Shown: piece by piece, positions 33,070 to 42,104 of the stretch
Position numbering within the stretch: position 1 is the stretch's first letter
Layout of the letters: each line of letters opens with the position of its first letter
Assembly: GCA_020847535.1 (NCBI GenBank)
Contig: JADLBU010000050.1
Span: 1-64,000 of the forward strand
Direction: 5' to 3'
Length of the DNA stretch: 64,000 nt
DNA from: Phycisphaerales bacterium
GTDB taxonomy: Bacteria; Planctomycetota; Phycisphaerae; Phycisphaerales; UBA1924
Notes under the pieces: generated by a model
Told to the model about the DNA's origin: nothing
The model's input: the letters and a program-made list of their open reading frames with translations, nothing else
Database searches by the model: none
Program-made: the position numbers and the translations under genes

Positions 33070-34059
33070 CTATTTCTTCGGGATGAAGGTGTACGAGCCT
33101 CCGGAGGCGTTGGCAATCTTGCGCATCACCGGCTCGGAGGCGGGCGTGACGAAGCAGAGGCAGTGGACCGGGATCTTGAGCTGGTTGTTGAGGGCGTTGA
33201 CCTCGGCGGCGACCCCATCGGGATCGGCGAACTCGCCATCGGTCATGAAGTAGATGGCATCGGGCCTGGGCCTGGTCTGAAGGGCGGCGATGAATCCGGG
33301 GACGGGGTTGGTGCCGCCGTCGGGGCGGAGGGCGGCGATCGTGCGGCGGGCCCACTTCTTGCCGGCATCGCTCGCCGAAACCCACTGGGCGCGGTCTCCC
33401 ATGATGTTGGCCATATCAGAGAAGAGGACAACCACGAACTCGTTCTGCTCGGTCATGGCCTCGATGGAGCGCGCAAGCTCGCTGCGAAGGACATCGATCT
33501 TGCCATCCCAGTTCATCGAGGCGGACATGTCGATGATGTAGGCAAAGCGGCTGCCGGCGGCTTCGACGCCGAAGAAGCTTGCGCCTCCGCCGCCAGCGCC
33601 CGCGCCGGTGCCGATCCCCAGCCCATCGCCATCGGAGAGGGCCGATCCGCCGCCGATCGTGAGCTCTCCGCTGGCCGAGTCGCCGAGGCCGGCGTTGGGA
33701 TCCCCGATGCCCGGGGATGGCATGGCATCCATGCGCGCCTGGTCGGGATCGAGCGTGCCGACATCGGGCGTCGGGACCGAATCAAGGATGGAAGTGCCGG
33801 CGAGCGCGGTGAGTTCGACCTCGGGAACGACGGCAAAGTCGACGGGCGGCGGCGCTGAGCCTCCGGCCCCGACGCCGCCGGATCCGAATCCGCCGATGCC
33901 GATACCGCCGGCGATCCCGATCCCCGAGAGGTGGATCGCGGCCGAGATAATCAGCCCGACCACCATCGCGTTGCGCAGCCAACGGGTCAGGATACCCAGC
34001 CGCGCGGGTGCAGGCCCGGGATCGGGCGAGAGCGGGACGATGGATTGAGGGATCGCCAT
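33070..34059 (-). CDS. Membrane-anchored von Willebrand A domain protein
   Basis: A 329-aa protein. One membrane helix at about 30-50 is followed by a Gly-rich linker (to 160). The vWA domain runs from about 170 to 325 with an intact metal site: DMSAS at 177-181, the Thr in DGGTNPVPG near 255, and the Asp in FMTDGEFADPD near 285. vWA domains bind proteins through a bound Mg ion. It is the first gene of the ExbB/ExbD operon. A possible promoter box TACACT (minus strand, complement of 34123-34128) lies about 65 bases upstream. In other bacteria membrane vWA proteins pair with MoxR-type ATPases; none is seen here. Confidence 0.85.
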   Translation of the reverse strand: MAIPQSIVPLSPDPGPAPARLGILTRWLRNAMVVGLIISAAIHLSGIGIAGGIGIGGFGSGGVGAGGSAPPPVDFAVVPEVELTALAGTSILDSVPTPDVGTLDPDQARMDAMPSPGIGDPNAGLGDSASGELTIGGGSALSDGDGLGIGTGAGAGGGGASFFGVEAAGSRFAYIIDMSASMNWDGKIDVLRSELARSIEAMTEQNEFVVVLFSDMANIMGDRAQWVSASDAGKKWARRTIAALRPDGGTNPVPGFIAALQTRPRPDAIYFMTDGEFADPDGVAAEVNALNNQLKIPVHCLCFVTPASEPVMRKIANASGGSYTFIPKK

Positions 34060-34383
34060 GGTCCGTTGGCCGGTACGCTGTCTGCCGATTGTTATCGGCC
34101 GGTTCCGGCGGTGGCTGAGGTCAGTGTACCACGCCTGACCTGGGTTTTGCCTCGCACACGGCCGGTGTGCCTGCTGTTCGGCGGCGGCGGGCCTCCCCGG
34201 TGGTTGTACGCCGAGGTTGCTGGTTGGTTCCTGTCAGCATCCAAGAGATGTTTCTGGGTTGTGTGCATGAGTTTGGCGGCGGCGTGGGGTGGGTTTCTTG
34301 ACGGTGGGGGGCGTTGGGAGTTCAATGACGCATCTCTTCGTCGGGTATATGTCCGGTTGGATCGGGAAGTTGCGGGAAATCCA
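34060..34383. other. 324-base divergent region between the vWA operon and pyrH
   Basis: No gene is supported. Leftward, TACACT (complement of 34123-34128) is a possible -10 box. Rightward, TTGACG (34298-34303) and TTCAAT (34321-34326) are 17 bases apart, and TATATG is at 34346-34351; neither pair is convincing. CGGGAA lies 10-15 bases before the pyrH ATG. Confidence 0.4.
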
Positions 34384-35211
34384 ATGACGACCACCTCCAG
34401 AACCCCCGCGGCCCCCACCCAGAGTGCATCAAGCACTCCTGCGACCCACGGCACCCCATCCAAGACCGCTCCCACGGCGGAGCAGGCGGCGGGTGCTCGG
34501 CCCAAGTTCAAGCGGGTTCTCCTCAAGCTCAGCGGCGAGTCGTTCAGCGGACCGGGCGGATTTGGTGTCGAGCCCGACCAGCTCGAATCGATCGCCAAGG
34601 AGATCTTCGAGGCCTCGAAGGTCGGTGCGCAGCTGGCGATCGTGGTGGGGGGCGGCAACATCATCCGTGGTGCCGAACTCGCTTCCGAGGGGCACATCCA
34701 CCAGGCGACCGCCGACTACATGGGGATGCTGGGCACGGTGATCAACGGGCTGGCGCTGAAAGAGAAGCTGCACACTCTGGGTCTGGATTGCCGGGTGATG
34801 ACGGCGATCGACATCCGCTCGGTCGCCGAGCCGTTCATCCGCGGTCGGGCGCTGCGGCACATGGAGAAGGGCCGGGCGGTGATCCTGGTTGCGGGGACGG
34901 GCAACCCGTTCTGCACGACGGACACGGGGGCAGCGCTGCGGGCGATCGAGCTTGAGTGCGATGTGCTGATGAAGGCGACCAAGGTGGATGGGATCTATAC
35001 GGCCGATCCGCGGAAGGATCCGACGGCGACCCGGTACGAGCGTCTGACGTTCTCGGAGGCGATCGCCAAGAACCTGCGTGTGATGGACATGACGGCGCTG
35101 GCGATGTGCCAGGAGAATGATGTGCCGGTGTTGGTGTTCGACTTCACCAAGGCGGGGAACATCCGCCGGGTGATCCAGGGTGAGTCGATCGGCACGTTCG
35201 TGGAGCGGTGA
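34384..35211 (+). CDS. pyrH: UMP kinase
   Basis: A 275-aa bacterial UMP kinase. Family blocks: FKRVLLKLSGESF (about 42-54), AIVVGGGNIIRG, DYMGMLGTVINGLAL, DTGAALRAIELECDVLMKATKVDGIYTADP, and the closing VIQGESIGTFV. It phosphorylates UMP to UDP and works as a hexamer. A 40-residue N-terminal extension rich in Thr, Ser, Pro and Ala precedes the kinase fold and is not typical. An in-frame ATG upstream is rejected because it overlaps the vWA gene. frr follows after 66 bases, the usual pyrH-frr order. Confidence 0.95.
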   Translation: MTTTSRTPAAPTQSASSTPATHGTPSKTAPTAEQAAGARPKFKRVLLKLSGESFSGPGGFGVEPDQLESIAKEIFEASKVGAQLAIVVGGGNIIRGAELASEGHIHQATADYMGMLGTVINGLALKEKLHTLGLDCRVMTAIDIRSVAEPFIRGRALRHMEKGRAVILVAGTGNPFCTTDTGAALRAIELECDVLMKATKVDGIYTADPRKDPTATRYERLTFSEAIAKNLRVMDMTALAMCQENDVPVLVFDFTKAGNIRRVIQGESIGTFVER

Positions 35212-35277
35212 TTCGAATGGTTGCGGGGGCTTCGAGGGGGTTTGGCGGGCTTGCTGGAATGACTGGGAGTGATGACG

Positions 35278-35850
35278 ATGAGCACGGATCCGGACACGAT
35301 ACTGCTGGAGACGGAAGAGGCGATGGAGAAGGCGACGGACTACCTGAAGAAGGAGTTCCGCGGGCTGCGGACTGGGCGGGCATCCCCGGCGCTGATCGAG
35401 TTCATCAAAGTTGACTACTACGGATCGATGACGGATCTGAAGGCGCTGGCGGCGATCAGCGTGCCGGAGCCGACGCAGCTGCTCATCAAGCCTTTTGATA
35501 TCGGTGCGATGGCGGCGATCCGCCACGCGCTGGAGGCATCGGGGCTGGGCTTCAACCCGATCGGTGAGCAGAAGCAGATCCGGCTCATGCTGCCGGCGCT
35601 CTCGAGCGAGCGGCGCACGCAGCTGGTGAACCACTGCAAGAAACTCTCCGAGGAGCAGCGGGTTTCGCTGCGCAACGCGCGCCGGGATGCCAACAAGCAC
35701 GCCGATGCGCTGGGCAAGCAGGCGGGCGCGCATGTGCCCGAGGATGAGATCGAGACGCTCAAGGAAGAGATCCAGGCCCTCCTGAAGAAGTACGAAGAGA
35801 CGATCGACAAGATGGTGGAGGAGAAGACCAAGGAAATCACGACCATCTGA
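35278..35850 (+). CDS. frr: Ribosome recycling factor
   Basis: A 190-aa RRF of normal length. It has the first helix (TEEAMEKATDYLKKEFRGLRTGRASPALI), the beta domain (VPEPTQLLIKPFD), and the C-terminal helices (RRDANKHADALGK, EIETLKEEIQALLKKYEETIDKMVEEK). It splits post-termination ribosomes with EF-G. Of the close starts (GTG 35269, ATG 35272, ATG 35278) I choose 35278, because GGGAG at 35265-35269 is then eight bases away. Confidence 0.96.
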   Translation: MSTDPDTILLETEEAMEKATDYLKKEFRGLRTGRASPALIEFIKVDYYGSMTDLKALAAISVPEPTQLLIKPFDIGAMAAIRHALEASGLGFNPIGEQKQIRLMLPALSSERRTQLVNHCKKLSEEQRVSLRNARRDANKHADALGKQAGAHVPEDEIETLKEEIQALLKKYEETIDKMVEEKTKEITTI

Positions 35851-35903
35851 GGTCGGGCTGAGGTCGGGGATTCCTAGGCTGCACGTTGTCGAAAGGGGGA
35901 GCC

Positions 35904-36950
35904 ATGCCTGGCGGGCGATGGGCCGGTGCGATCATGGTCGGGCTGGCGTGCATCGCCGCCGGGCAGGCGCGCCTGGGCGCTCCCGTCTCGCCGCGTGTGC
36001 GGATGGCGGAGGCGGGCGATAGGTTCGTGCAGTCGCTGGGTGATGACCTGCGCAAGGTTGCGGTGTTCTCGCTGGATTCGCCGGCGCGGCTGGATTGGCA
36101 CTACGTTCCGCGAACACGCCCCGGTGTGAAGCTCAGCCAGCTTGGTGAAGCGCAGAAGAAGGCGATGCACGATCTGCTGCGATCGGCGCTGAGCTCGCGT
36201 GGGTATCTCAAGACGACCGGGATCATCCAGCTCGAGTCCATCCTGCGCGACCTGACGGTGGTTCGCGGCGGGGATGGTGAGTTCCGGAACCCCGGCAACT
36301 TCGTGATTGCCGTGTTCGGAGAGCCCAAGGTCGATGCGCCGTGGGGATGGAAGATCGAGGGTCATCACATCTCGCTGAACTTCACCGCCGGGACGGGTGA
36401 GGTGGTGGCGAGCACGCCGGCGTTCCTTGGGGCCAACCCGGCGACGGTGCCGTCGGGGCCGCACGCGGGGTGGCGGGTGCTGGAGGCCGAGGAGGATCTC
36501 GGCCGTCGGCTGCTGGCATCGCTGAGCGCCGAGCAGCGCAAGGAAGCGATTTTCTCCGACACCGCGCCGGCAGACATCGTGCTGTCGCCGGGGCGAGCGC
36601 TGGATCTGGGGGAGGCCAAGGGGGTCGCGTACGGCACGATGACGGCGGACCAGCAGAAGCTGCTGGTGGCGCTGATCGAGGAGTACGCGCACAACCTCGA
36701 GCACGACCTGGCGCGCGCGCAGATGGATCGGATCCGAGCCAAGGGTCTTGATTCGGTGCGATTCGCCTGGGCGGGCGGGGACCAGCCCGGGCAGGGGCAT
36801 TACTACCGCATCCACGGCCCGACATTCATCATCGAGTACGACAACACGCAGGACGGGGCCAACCACGTTCATACGGCGTGGCGCGACCTGGAGCACGACT
36901 TCGGCGTGGATCTCCTGCGCGCGCACTACGAGAAGGACCACTCGCATTGA
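35904..36950 (+). CDS. DUF3500 family protein
   Basis: A 348-aa protein matching the DUF3500 pattern: WHYVPRTRPGVKLSQL, KKAMHDLLRSALSSRGYLKTTGIIQLESIL, the GHHISLNFT block with a His pair (about 157-166), and DGANHVHTAWRDLEHDFG near the C-terminus. The many His residues suggest a metal enzyme, but the activity is not established. A possible signal peptide covers residues 1-22 (AGAIMVGLACIAAGQA). The ATG at 35904 has GGGGGA just upstream. It is 53 bases after frr and ends 24 bases from the convergent transglutaminase-like gene. Confidence 0.82.
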   Translation: MPGGRWAGAIMVGLACIAAGQARLGAPVSPRVRMAEAGDRFVQSLGDDLRKVAVFSLDSPARLDWHYVPRTRPGVKLSQLGEAQKKAMHDLLRSALSSRGYLKTTGIIQLESILRDLTVVRGGDGEFRNPGNFVIAVFGEPKVDAPWGWKIEGHHISLNFTAGTGEVVASTPAFLGANPATVPSGPHAGWRVLEAEEDLGRRLLASLSAEQRKEAIFSDTAPADIVLSPGRALDLGEAKGVAYGTMTADQQKLLVALIEEYAHNLEHDLARAQMDRIRAKGLDSVRFAWAGGDQPGQGHYYRIHGPTFIIEYDNTQDGANHVHTAWRDLEHDFGVDLLRAHYEKDHSH

Positions 36951-36974
36951 CGCCGGCGGGCGCGTCGATCGCCG

Positions 36975-38432
36975 CTACTTGTTGCCGTTCTTCTTGTTGT
37001 TTTTGTCGCGCGGATCGGCCGGGCGGCTGGAGGTGCGGTACGCATCGAAGTAGAGCGCCTGGTACGCGGTGCTGGGCGGGTTGGGGGTGACCATCCAGCC
37101 CCACAGGCCGGGGACCGAGTAGGCGATCACGGTGGTGGGGGGATGGAACTGCAGCGCGATCGGGGTGATGAGGTTGAGCTCATCGTGGGTGCCGAAGTAC
37201 TTCCAGGCGCGGTCGAGGGGCTGCGGGCGTGAGCTCTGCTTGCGGATCTTGACGATGTCGACGGGGATCCAGTTGAGGGTGTTGTTGACCTCGTCGAAGA
37301 GGGCGAACTCGACCCAGGCGCGGAATTTTCCCCTTCCGGAGCGCTTGCTGTCGAGGAAGTTCTTCTTGTCGACATCCTCGGCCTCGACGCCGATGACCAG
37401 GCGAGCGGGCAGGCCGGCAATCCTGTAGGCGGCGGTGGTGAGGCAGGCGATGTCGAACTCGCTGCCGCGGCCGGTGAGGGCGGTTTGCTCGACTCCGTCG
37501 AGTGCGAACCCCTGGAGTTCTCCGGTGCGGAGGGTGGCGCGGCTGTCGCCGGTGGGCTGGAAAGCGCGGACGATCTCGGCGGCGAGCGCCTTGGCGAGCA
37601 CGACGGGCCTGACGGACTTGGGATCGCCGTTGGTCCAGTTCTTGACCAGCTCCTTGAGCCTGGTCAGGTCGTAGGGTGCGCCGTCGTAGTAGGTTTCGAC
37701 GTAGATCTGGGGCTGGAAGACGGACTTGACGACCGCGGGCCAGTCGCCCTTGGGCCAATCGACCTCGCTGGCTGATTTCTCATCGAAGCGGGTGCGGGCG
37801 CAGGTCATGGGGATATCGACCTGCATCTCGACCTCGCGCGCGTTGCCGTCGGGAACCTCGTTGCTGTTGGATCCGGTGCGCGTGGTGAACTGGATGAGGC
37901 GGGTGCCGCCGGGGTAGTTGCCGGCAGATTTCTTGGTGAGCCGGGGGTTGGTGGCGACCTCGCGATCATCGACCTTGAGCCAGCCTGTGACGGCATCGTC
38001 GTGCGGCGTGGCGCCGGCGGTCATGGGGGCGATCGGGAAGACGACGGTCATCGTCTGGAAGTTGAACCCGGGGGCGTTACCGGAGGTGACGGCGTTGTCA
38101 TCGCGCAATCTGCCGGGGGTCAGGGAGAGGATCTGCGCATCGAGGCCGGGCGCCTTGGAAGTCACGCGAACCCGGGCGCGGACTGTCCACTCCTTGGGCA
38201 TCTCCTGAACGATGTAGGGCCCGGGCTCGATCAGCTCGGGCTTCGGGCCGGCGGGAGGAGCGGCCGGCTGGCTGGGGGTGCTCGCGGGCTTCTGATTCGG
38301 GTTGTTCGTTCCGGGCTGGCCCTGGGTGGTCTTGTCCTTATCTTTAGGGGTCCGGACCTGGGCGAGGGCCTGGGTCGAGGCGAACAGGATCGCGGCGATC
38401 GTGAGGCACACAGCGCTACGCGGGCGGGTCAT
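36975..38432 (-). CDS. Exported transglutaminase-like protein, catalytic His replaced
   Basis: A 485-aa protein. Signal peptide about 1-25 (AAILFASTQALAQ), then a charged and Pro-rich linker to 68, a beta region to about 210, and a transglutaminase-like core at 255-400. Cys330 lies in SEFDIACLTTAAYRIAGLPARLVIG and Asp392 in NWIPVD, as in papain-like transglutaminases, but the usual HAW(V)E reads RAWVEF, with Arg371 in place of the catalytic His. It may therefore be inactive or use another residue. Its position in the envelope is inferred from the signal peptide. It is divergent from ribH and convergent with the DUF3500 gene. Confidence 0.78.
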   Translation of the reverse strand: MTRPRSAVCLTIAAILFASTQALAQVRTPKDKDKTTQGQPGTNNPNQKPASTPSQPAAPPAGPKPELIEPGPYIVQEMPKEWTVRARVRVTSKAPGLDAQILSLTPGRLRDDNAVTSGNAPGFNFQTMTVVFPIAPMTAGATPHDDAVTGWLKVDDREVATNPRLTKKSAGNYPGGTRLIQFTTRTGSNSNEVPDGNAREVEMQVDIPMTCARTRFDEKSASEVDWPKGDWPAVVKSVFQPQIYVETYYDGAPYDLTRLKELVKNWTNGDPKSVRPVVLAKALAAEIVRAFQPTGDSRATLRTGELQGFALDGVEQTALTGRGSEFDIACLTTAAYRIAGLPARLVIGVEAEDVDKKNFLDSKRSGRGKFRAWVEFALFDEVNNTLNWIPVDIVKIRKQSSRPQPLDRAWKYFGTHDELNLITPIALQFHPPTTVIAYSVPGLWGWMVTPNPPSTAYQALYFDAYRTSSRPADPRDKNNKKNGNK

Positions 38433-38588
38433 GTGGTGGCTCCCAGACAATTCGTCGGCTATTCGCACGGCAATCGGCGGGCTCCGTGCCCGGTCGTGAC
38501 GGAACGGTAGGTGTTCGTCAGCGCCGCGGCTCTCTCCTGCCCGGATCTTTGGACGCCCCAACATGAGGGCCGTTCCTGGAAGGGCGGT

Positions 38589-39194
38589 ATGCAAATGGAT
38601 GCCGCACTATCATCGCGGCCCATGGCACCCGCACCCGGCGGCCGAACAGGCACCGGTCCATCCCGCCCCTCCCCTGGCCGTCATCCTCCGGTGGTGATCG
38701 TCGTCAGCCGGTACAACGCATCGGTCACGGACCGGCTGCGTGAGGGAGCGGTCGCCGAGTACAGCGCCCGCTTTGAGGGTGGCGCGGTGACGGTGGTGGA
38801 AGCGCCTGGTTCGTACGAGTTGCCGGCGCTGGCGCTGGCGGCAGCGCGGACGGGGAGGTTTGAGGGGATCGTGGCGATCGGGTGTTTGATCCGGGGTGAG
38901 ACGAGTCACGACCAGCACATCGCCTCGGCGGTCGCGCACGGGCTTGTGGATGTGACGATCGCGACGGGTGTGCCGGTGGCGTTCGGAGTCCTGACAACCA
39001 ACACGGCAGCGCAGGCGCGGGCGCGTGCGGGCGGTGCGAAAGGCAACAAGGGGCAGGAAGCGATGGCGGCGGTGCTGGATGCGATCGAACAGGTGCGCGT
39101 GTTGAACGGGCTTGCCTCCGGCGGCGGACGGGCACGTCCGGCCCCCGACAAGGCGGCGAGCGCGGGTGCTCGCGGGAAGGGACAGGTCCGCTGA
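38589..39194 (+). CDS. ribH: 6,7-dimethyl-8-ribityllumazine synthase
   Basis: A 201-aa riboflavin synthase beta subunit. Family blocks: VVIVVSRYNASVTDRLREGA (substrate Phe/Tyr and Asn), VVEAPGSYELPALALAAA, AIGCLIRGETSHDQHIASAVAHGL (active-site His region), and PVAFGVLTTNT. Extra residues lie at both ends: about 37 Pro/Gly/Arg-rich residues before the core and about 30 after it. Starts at 38589 and 38595 are both possible behind GGAAGGG (38578-38584). It joins nusB by TGATG overlap, the common ribH-nusB order. Confidence 0.92.
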   Translation: MQMDAALSSRPMAPAPGGRTGTGPSRPSPGRHPPVVIVVSRYNASVTDRLREGAVAEYSARFEGGAVTVVEAPGSYELPALALAAARTGRFEGIVAIGCLIRGETSHDQHIASAVAHGLVDVTIATGVPVAFGVLTTNTAAQARARAGGAKGNKGQEAMAAVLDAIEQVRVLNGLASGGGRARPAPDKAASAGARGKGQVR

Positions 39195-39688
39195 TGGCTC
39201 TTCCGCGCGACATTCGGCGATTGGCATTCCAGGCACTCTTCCAGCTCGATGCCCGCGGGGATGGGGATCTGGAGGCTGTGAAATCGGCGCTGGATTCCGA
39301 GGGCGAGTTTGCCGCCAAGGACAAGGAAAAGGCGATCGAGCTTGCGATCGCGGCGTACCAGGCACGGCTGATCGCGGACAAGGCGATGCTGGAGCTGGCG
39401 CCGACGTGGCCGGCGCACCGGCAGGCGGCGGTCGACCGGGCGATCCTGCGGCTGGCGCACTACGAGATGACCTCGGGCAGGACCAGCCCGAAGATCGCGG
39501 TGAACGAGGCGGTCGAATTGGCCAAGCGGTTCAGCACTGAGAAATCGCCGGGGTTTGTCAACGCGCTGCTGGACAAGATTCTCAAGAAGGTGCTTGCGGA
39601 GGGGAAGGCCGCGGAGTTGGCGGAGCCGGAAGCGGGTGATGAGACCGGTGCGGAGAGCGGTGAAAGCCCGGCGGGTGAGGAACACTGA
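39194..39688 (+). CDS. nusB: Transcription antitermination factor NusB
   Basis: A 164-aa NusB. It has RRLAFQALFQLD at the N-terminus, VDRAILRLAHYEM near 80, the PKIAVNEAVELAKRFSTEKSPGFVNALLDKIL block, and a 25-residue acidic tail. NusB binds boxA RNA with NusE in rRNA antitermination. It overlaps ribH by one base and is followed by a hairpin. Confidence 0.93.
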   Translation: MALPRDIRRLAFQALFQLDARGDGDLEAVKSALDSEGEFAAKDKEKAIELAIAAYQARLIADKAMLELAPTWPAHRQAAVDRAILRLAHYEMTSGRTSPKIAVNEAVELAKRFSTEKSPGFVNALLDKILKKVLAEGKAAELAEPEAGDETGAESGESPAGEEH

Positions 39689-39695
39689 ATAGCCG

Positions 39696-39714
39696 CGGGG
39701 CCTGGAAGGCCCCG
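39696..39714 (+). terminator. Hairpin after nusB, possible terminator
   Basis: CGGGGCC-TGGAA-GGCCCCG, a 7-base GC stem with a 5-base loop, 8 bases after the nusB stop. It is not followed by a T run, so an intrinsic terminator is only possible. The text resembles the GGCCTGGAAGGCC type of dispersed repeat. Confidence 0.4.
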
Positions 39715-39746
39715 CCCCAATCCGGACAACCCCGCTACCAGAATCC

Positions 39747-40712
39747 ATGGCGTTCTTCAAGACCATCTTCTCCAAGCTCAAGCACGGCCTGGATCGCACG
39801 CGCGAGGCCGTGGTGTCGGGCATCCGCTCGATGCTGCTGGGCAAGCGGCTTGATGAGCAGTTGATCTCGGAGCTTGAGCGGCGGCTGCTCTCGGCCGATG
39901 TCGGCGTCAAGACGACGCGGCGGCTGGTGGATCACATCCGTGCTGACTTCCGTGCCGGCAAGATGGAGCGCGGGGACCAGGCGCTGGAGTACATGAAGGC
40001 CGAGCTCAAGCGCCTGTGGCCTCCCGCGGACCGGGAGCTGCACCTGGCGCCCGAGGGTTCCCCGCCCACGGTGATCCTGGTCACCGGGGTCAACGGTGTG
40101 GGAAAGACCACCAGCATCGCCAAGCTCTGCCGGACGCTGCGCGATCAGGACAAGACCGTGCTGCTGGGGGCGTGCGATACGTTCCGGGCGGGGGCGGTGC
40201 GGCAGCTTGAGATCTGGTCCGAGCGGCTTGGGGTCGAGGTCGTCAAGGGCCAGCAGGGAGGGGATCCGGCGGCGGTTGCGTTCGATGCGTGCGCAGCCGC
40301 CAAGGCCCGGGGGGTTGATTTCCTGATCCTGGATACCGCCGGTCGGCTGCACACGCAGGATCCGTTGATGCGGCAGCTCACCAAGATCCGGGGGGTCGTC
40401 TCCCGCCAGATCCCGGGCGCCCCCCATGAGGTTCTGCTTGTGCTGGATGCCACCAGTGGGCAAAATGCGCTCCGGCAGGCCGAGGAGTTTGACAAGGCGG
40501 CGAGCCAGAACGGGGCCGGCGGGGGCAGGGGCGTTACCGGTATTTTCTTGGCCAAGCTCGATGGGACGGCCAAAGGCGGGATCGTGATCGCGATCAAGGA
40601 TGTCACAAGCATCCCGGTGAAGTTCATAGGGGTCGGCGAGACGCCCGAGGACATCCAGCCGTTTGATCCCGAATCGTTCGTGGAGGCGATGTTCGCGGCG
40701 GAGAATGGATGA
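39747..40712 (+). CDS. ftsY: Signal recognition particle receptor FtsY
   Basis: A 321-aa FtsY with a short N-terminal region. The N domain is at about 1-95. The G domain shows G1 GVNGVGKT (114-121), DTFRAGA (144-150), DTAGR (196-200), and the AKLDG guanine-binding block (269-273), then FIGVGETPEDIQPFDP and a C-terminal helix. It docks SRP-ribosome complexes at the membrane. The long acidic A domain of some FtsY proteins is missing; this is common outside the Proteobacteria. Confidence 0.95.
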   Translation: MAFFKTIFSKLKHGLDRTREAVVSGIRSMLLGKRLDEQLISELERRLLSADVGVKTTRRLVDHIRADFRAGKMERGDQALEYMKAELKRLWPPADRELHLAPEGSPPTVILVTGVNGVGKTTSIAKLCRTLRDQDKTVLLGACDTFRAGAVRQLEIWSERLGVEVVKGQQGGDPAAVAFDACAAAKARGVDFLILDTAGRLHTQDPLMRQLTKIRGVVSRQIPGAPHEVLLVLDATSGQNALRQAEEFDKAASQNGAGGGRGVTGIFLAKLDGTAKGGIVIAIKDVTSIPVKFIGVGETPEDIQPFDPESFVEAMFAAENG

Positions 40713-40805
40713 GACGGGGGACGTGACGGGTTGAGCCCGCCCGCGCATCGAGGTGAAGATCGGCCGGCGATCCTGCCGGGATCTGACGTGGGATGGAGTG
40801 CATCA

Positions 40806-42104
40806 ATGAAGAACGGAATGAAGCGGGAAATTGCCGGCTTTGTCACCAGCCTTATCACGGGCGGGTGTGGTCGGGTGCTGATCGCCAGCGCCGGGCTGGC
40901 CGGCCTTGCCTTTCCGGCGATGCACGCCGAGGCACAGCAGCGGATGATGGCCCGCTCGTTCGTGGGTCCGGGCGGCGGCGGCGGGACCAGCCAGATCGGC
41001 TCCCGGAGCATCGAGAAGTACAGCAAGATGCTGGACCTGACGGCGGACCAGAAGGAGACGCTCAAAGCCCTCCACGAGGGATACCAGGCGACCTACAAGG
41101 CGGCGATGGATGTGATGCAGAAGGATGTCCAGGAGGCCAGCCAGGCCTTCGAGGAGACCGAGGATCACAGCATTTTCTCCGAGCGGATGCCCGCAGCACG
41201 CAAGAAGTTCAACGAGCAGGCCGGCAAGGCCGAGAAGGAGTTCTTCTCGGATTTCAAGCAGATCCTGACGCCCGCGCAGACCGCCGAGTGGGACCGGATC
41301 GACCGGGCCCGCCGACGCGAGACGATCCTCCGGGGCGGGACGCTCAGCGGGGAGTCGGTGGACCTGGTCGAGATCGTCGATGGGCTGAACCTTCCCACGC
41401 TTGATGCGCCTGTCAGCGAGGCCCTGAATCTGTACGAGACCGACCTGGACCGCACGCTGCTCGCCAAGAAGGCGATGCAGGACAAGCAGGGTGAGTTCAA
41501 CTTCAAGCCCGGGCAGATCGACCTTGCGGAGATCCAGAAGCGCTCGTCCGAGACCAAGGAAGCCGGCGCGAAGATCAAGGAAGTCAACCAGCAGTACGCC
41601 CGCAAGATCGAGACGCTACTCCCCGAGGACGTCCAGGCATCGTTCGCCAAGGCTGTCAAGCGGCAGAGCTTCCCGCGGGTCTACAAGCCTTCGCAGGTTT
41701 CCAAGGCGATCGACTCGGCCCTGAAGTTTGATGACCTGGATGCCGCCCAGCGAGATACCCTCAAGAGCCTGCAGGACTCGTATGAACGCGAGGTTGGTCC
41801 TCTGAACGAGTCATGGGCATCGGCGGTCGAAGAGGACGAAAAGGATCCGAACAACATGACCTTCGGGGATGGCTCCTTTGCCATCTCGATCGGCGGCCCG
41901 GGGGACAACAAGGACACCCCGCTCGCCAAGGCACGCAAGGCCCGCCGCGAGTTCGACGAGCAGACACGCGAACGCCTTTCGACCGCGCTGACGCCGGCCC
42001 AGCGCGAGAAGCTGCCCAAGGCGGCTCCGGGTGGACCGCTGGGGGACACGGAGGAGGATGTCGAGGTCGATGGCGGGGGGGCCGGCATCGTCATTCGTCG
42101 ATAA
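40806..42104 (+). CDS. Exported helical protein of Spy/CpxP (LTxxQ) flavour, paralog 1
   Basis: A 432-aa protein. The signal peptide (about 1-42) ends HAEA-Q. The mature part is helical and highly charged, with repeated LTxDQ/LTPAQ segments: LTADQKETLKALHEGY (about 76-91), LTPAQTAEWDRIDRARRRE (about 154-172) and a final LTPAQREKLPKA. This spacing is typical of the LTxxQ family of periplasmic Spy/CpxP-like proteins, although those are much shorter. The gene at 42426 has the same architecture and shares FPRVY...A-D-KFxDLDAxQ...SYERExGP. Two paralogs just before the T2SS operon may be secretion cargo or periplasmic chaperones; this is inference. Confidence 0.75.
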   Translation: MKNGMKREIAGFVTSLITGGCGRVLIASAGLAGLAFPAMHAEAQQRMMARSFVGPGGGGGTSQIGSRSIEKYSKMLDLTADQKETLKALHEGYQATYKAAMDVMQKDVQEASQAFEETEDHSIFSERMPAARKKFNEQAGKAEKEFFSDFKQILTPAQTAEWDRIDRARRRETILRGGTLSGESVDLVEIVDGLNLPTLDAPVSEALNLYETDLDRTLLAKKAMQDKQGEFNFKPGQIDLAEIQKRSSETKEAGAKIKEVNQQYARKIETLLPEDVQASFAKAVKRQSFPRVYKPSQVSKAIDSALKFDDLDAAQRDTLKSLQDSYEREVGPLNESWASAVEEDEKDPNNMTFGDGSFAISIGGPGDNKDTPLAKARKARREFDEQTRERLSTALTPAQREKLPKAAPGGPLGDTEEDVEVDGGGAGIVIRR

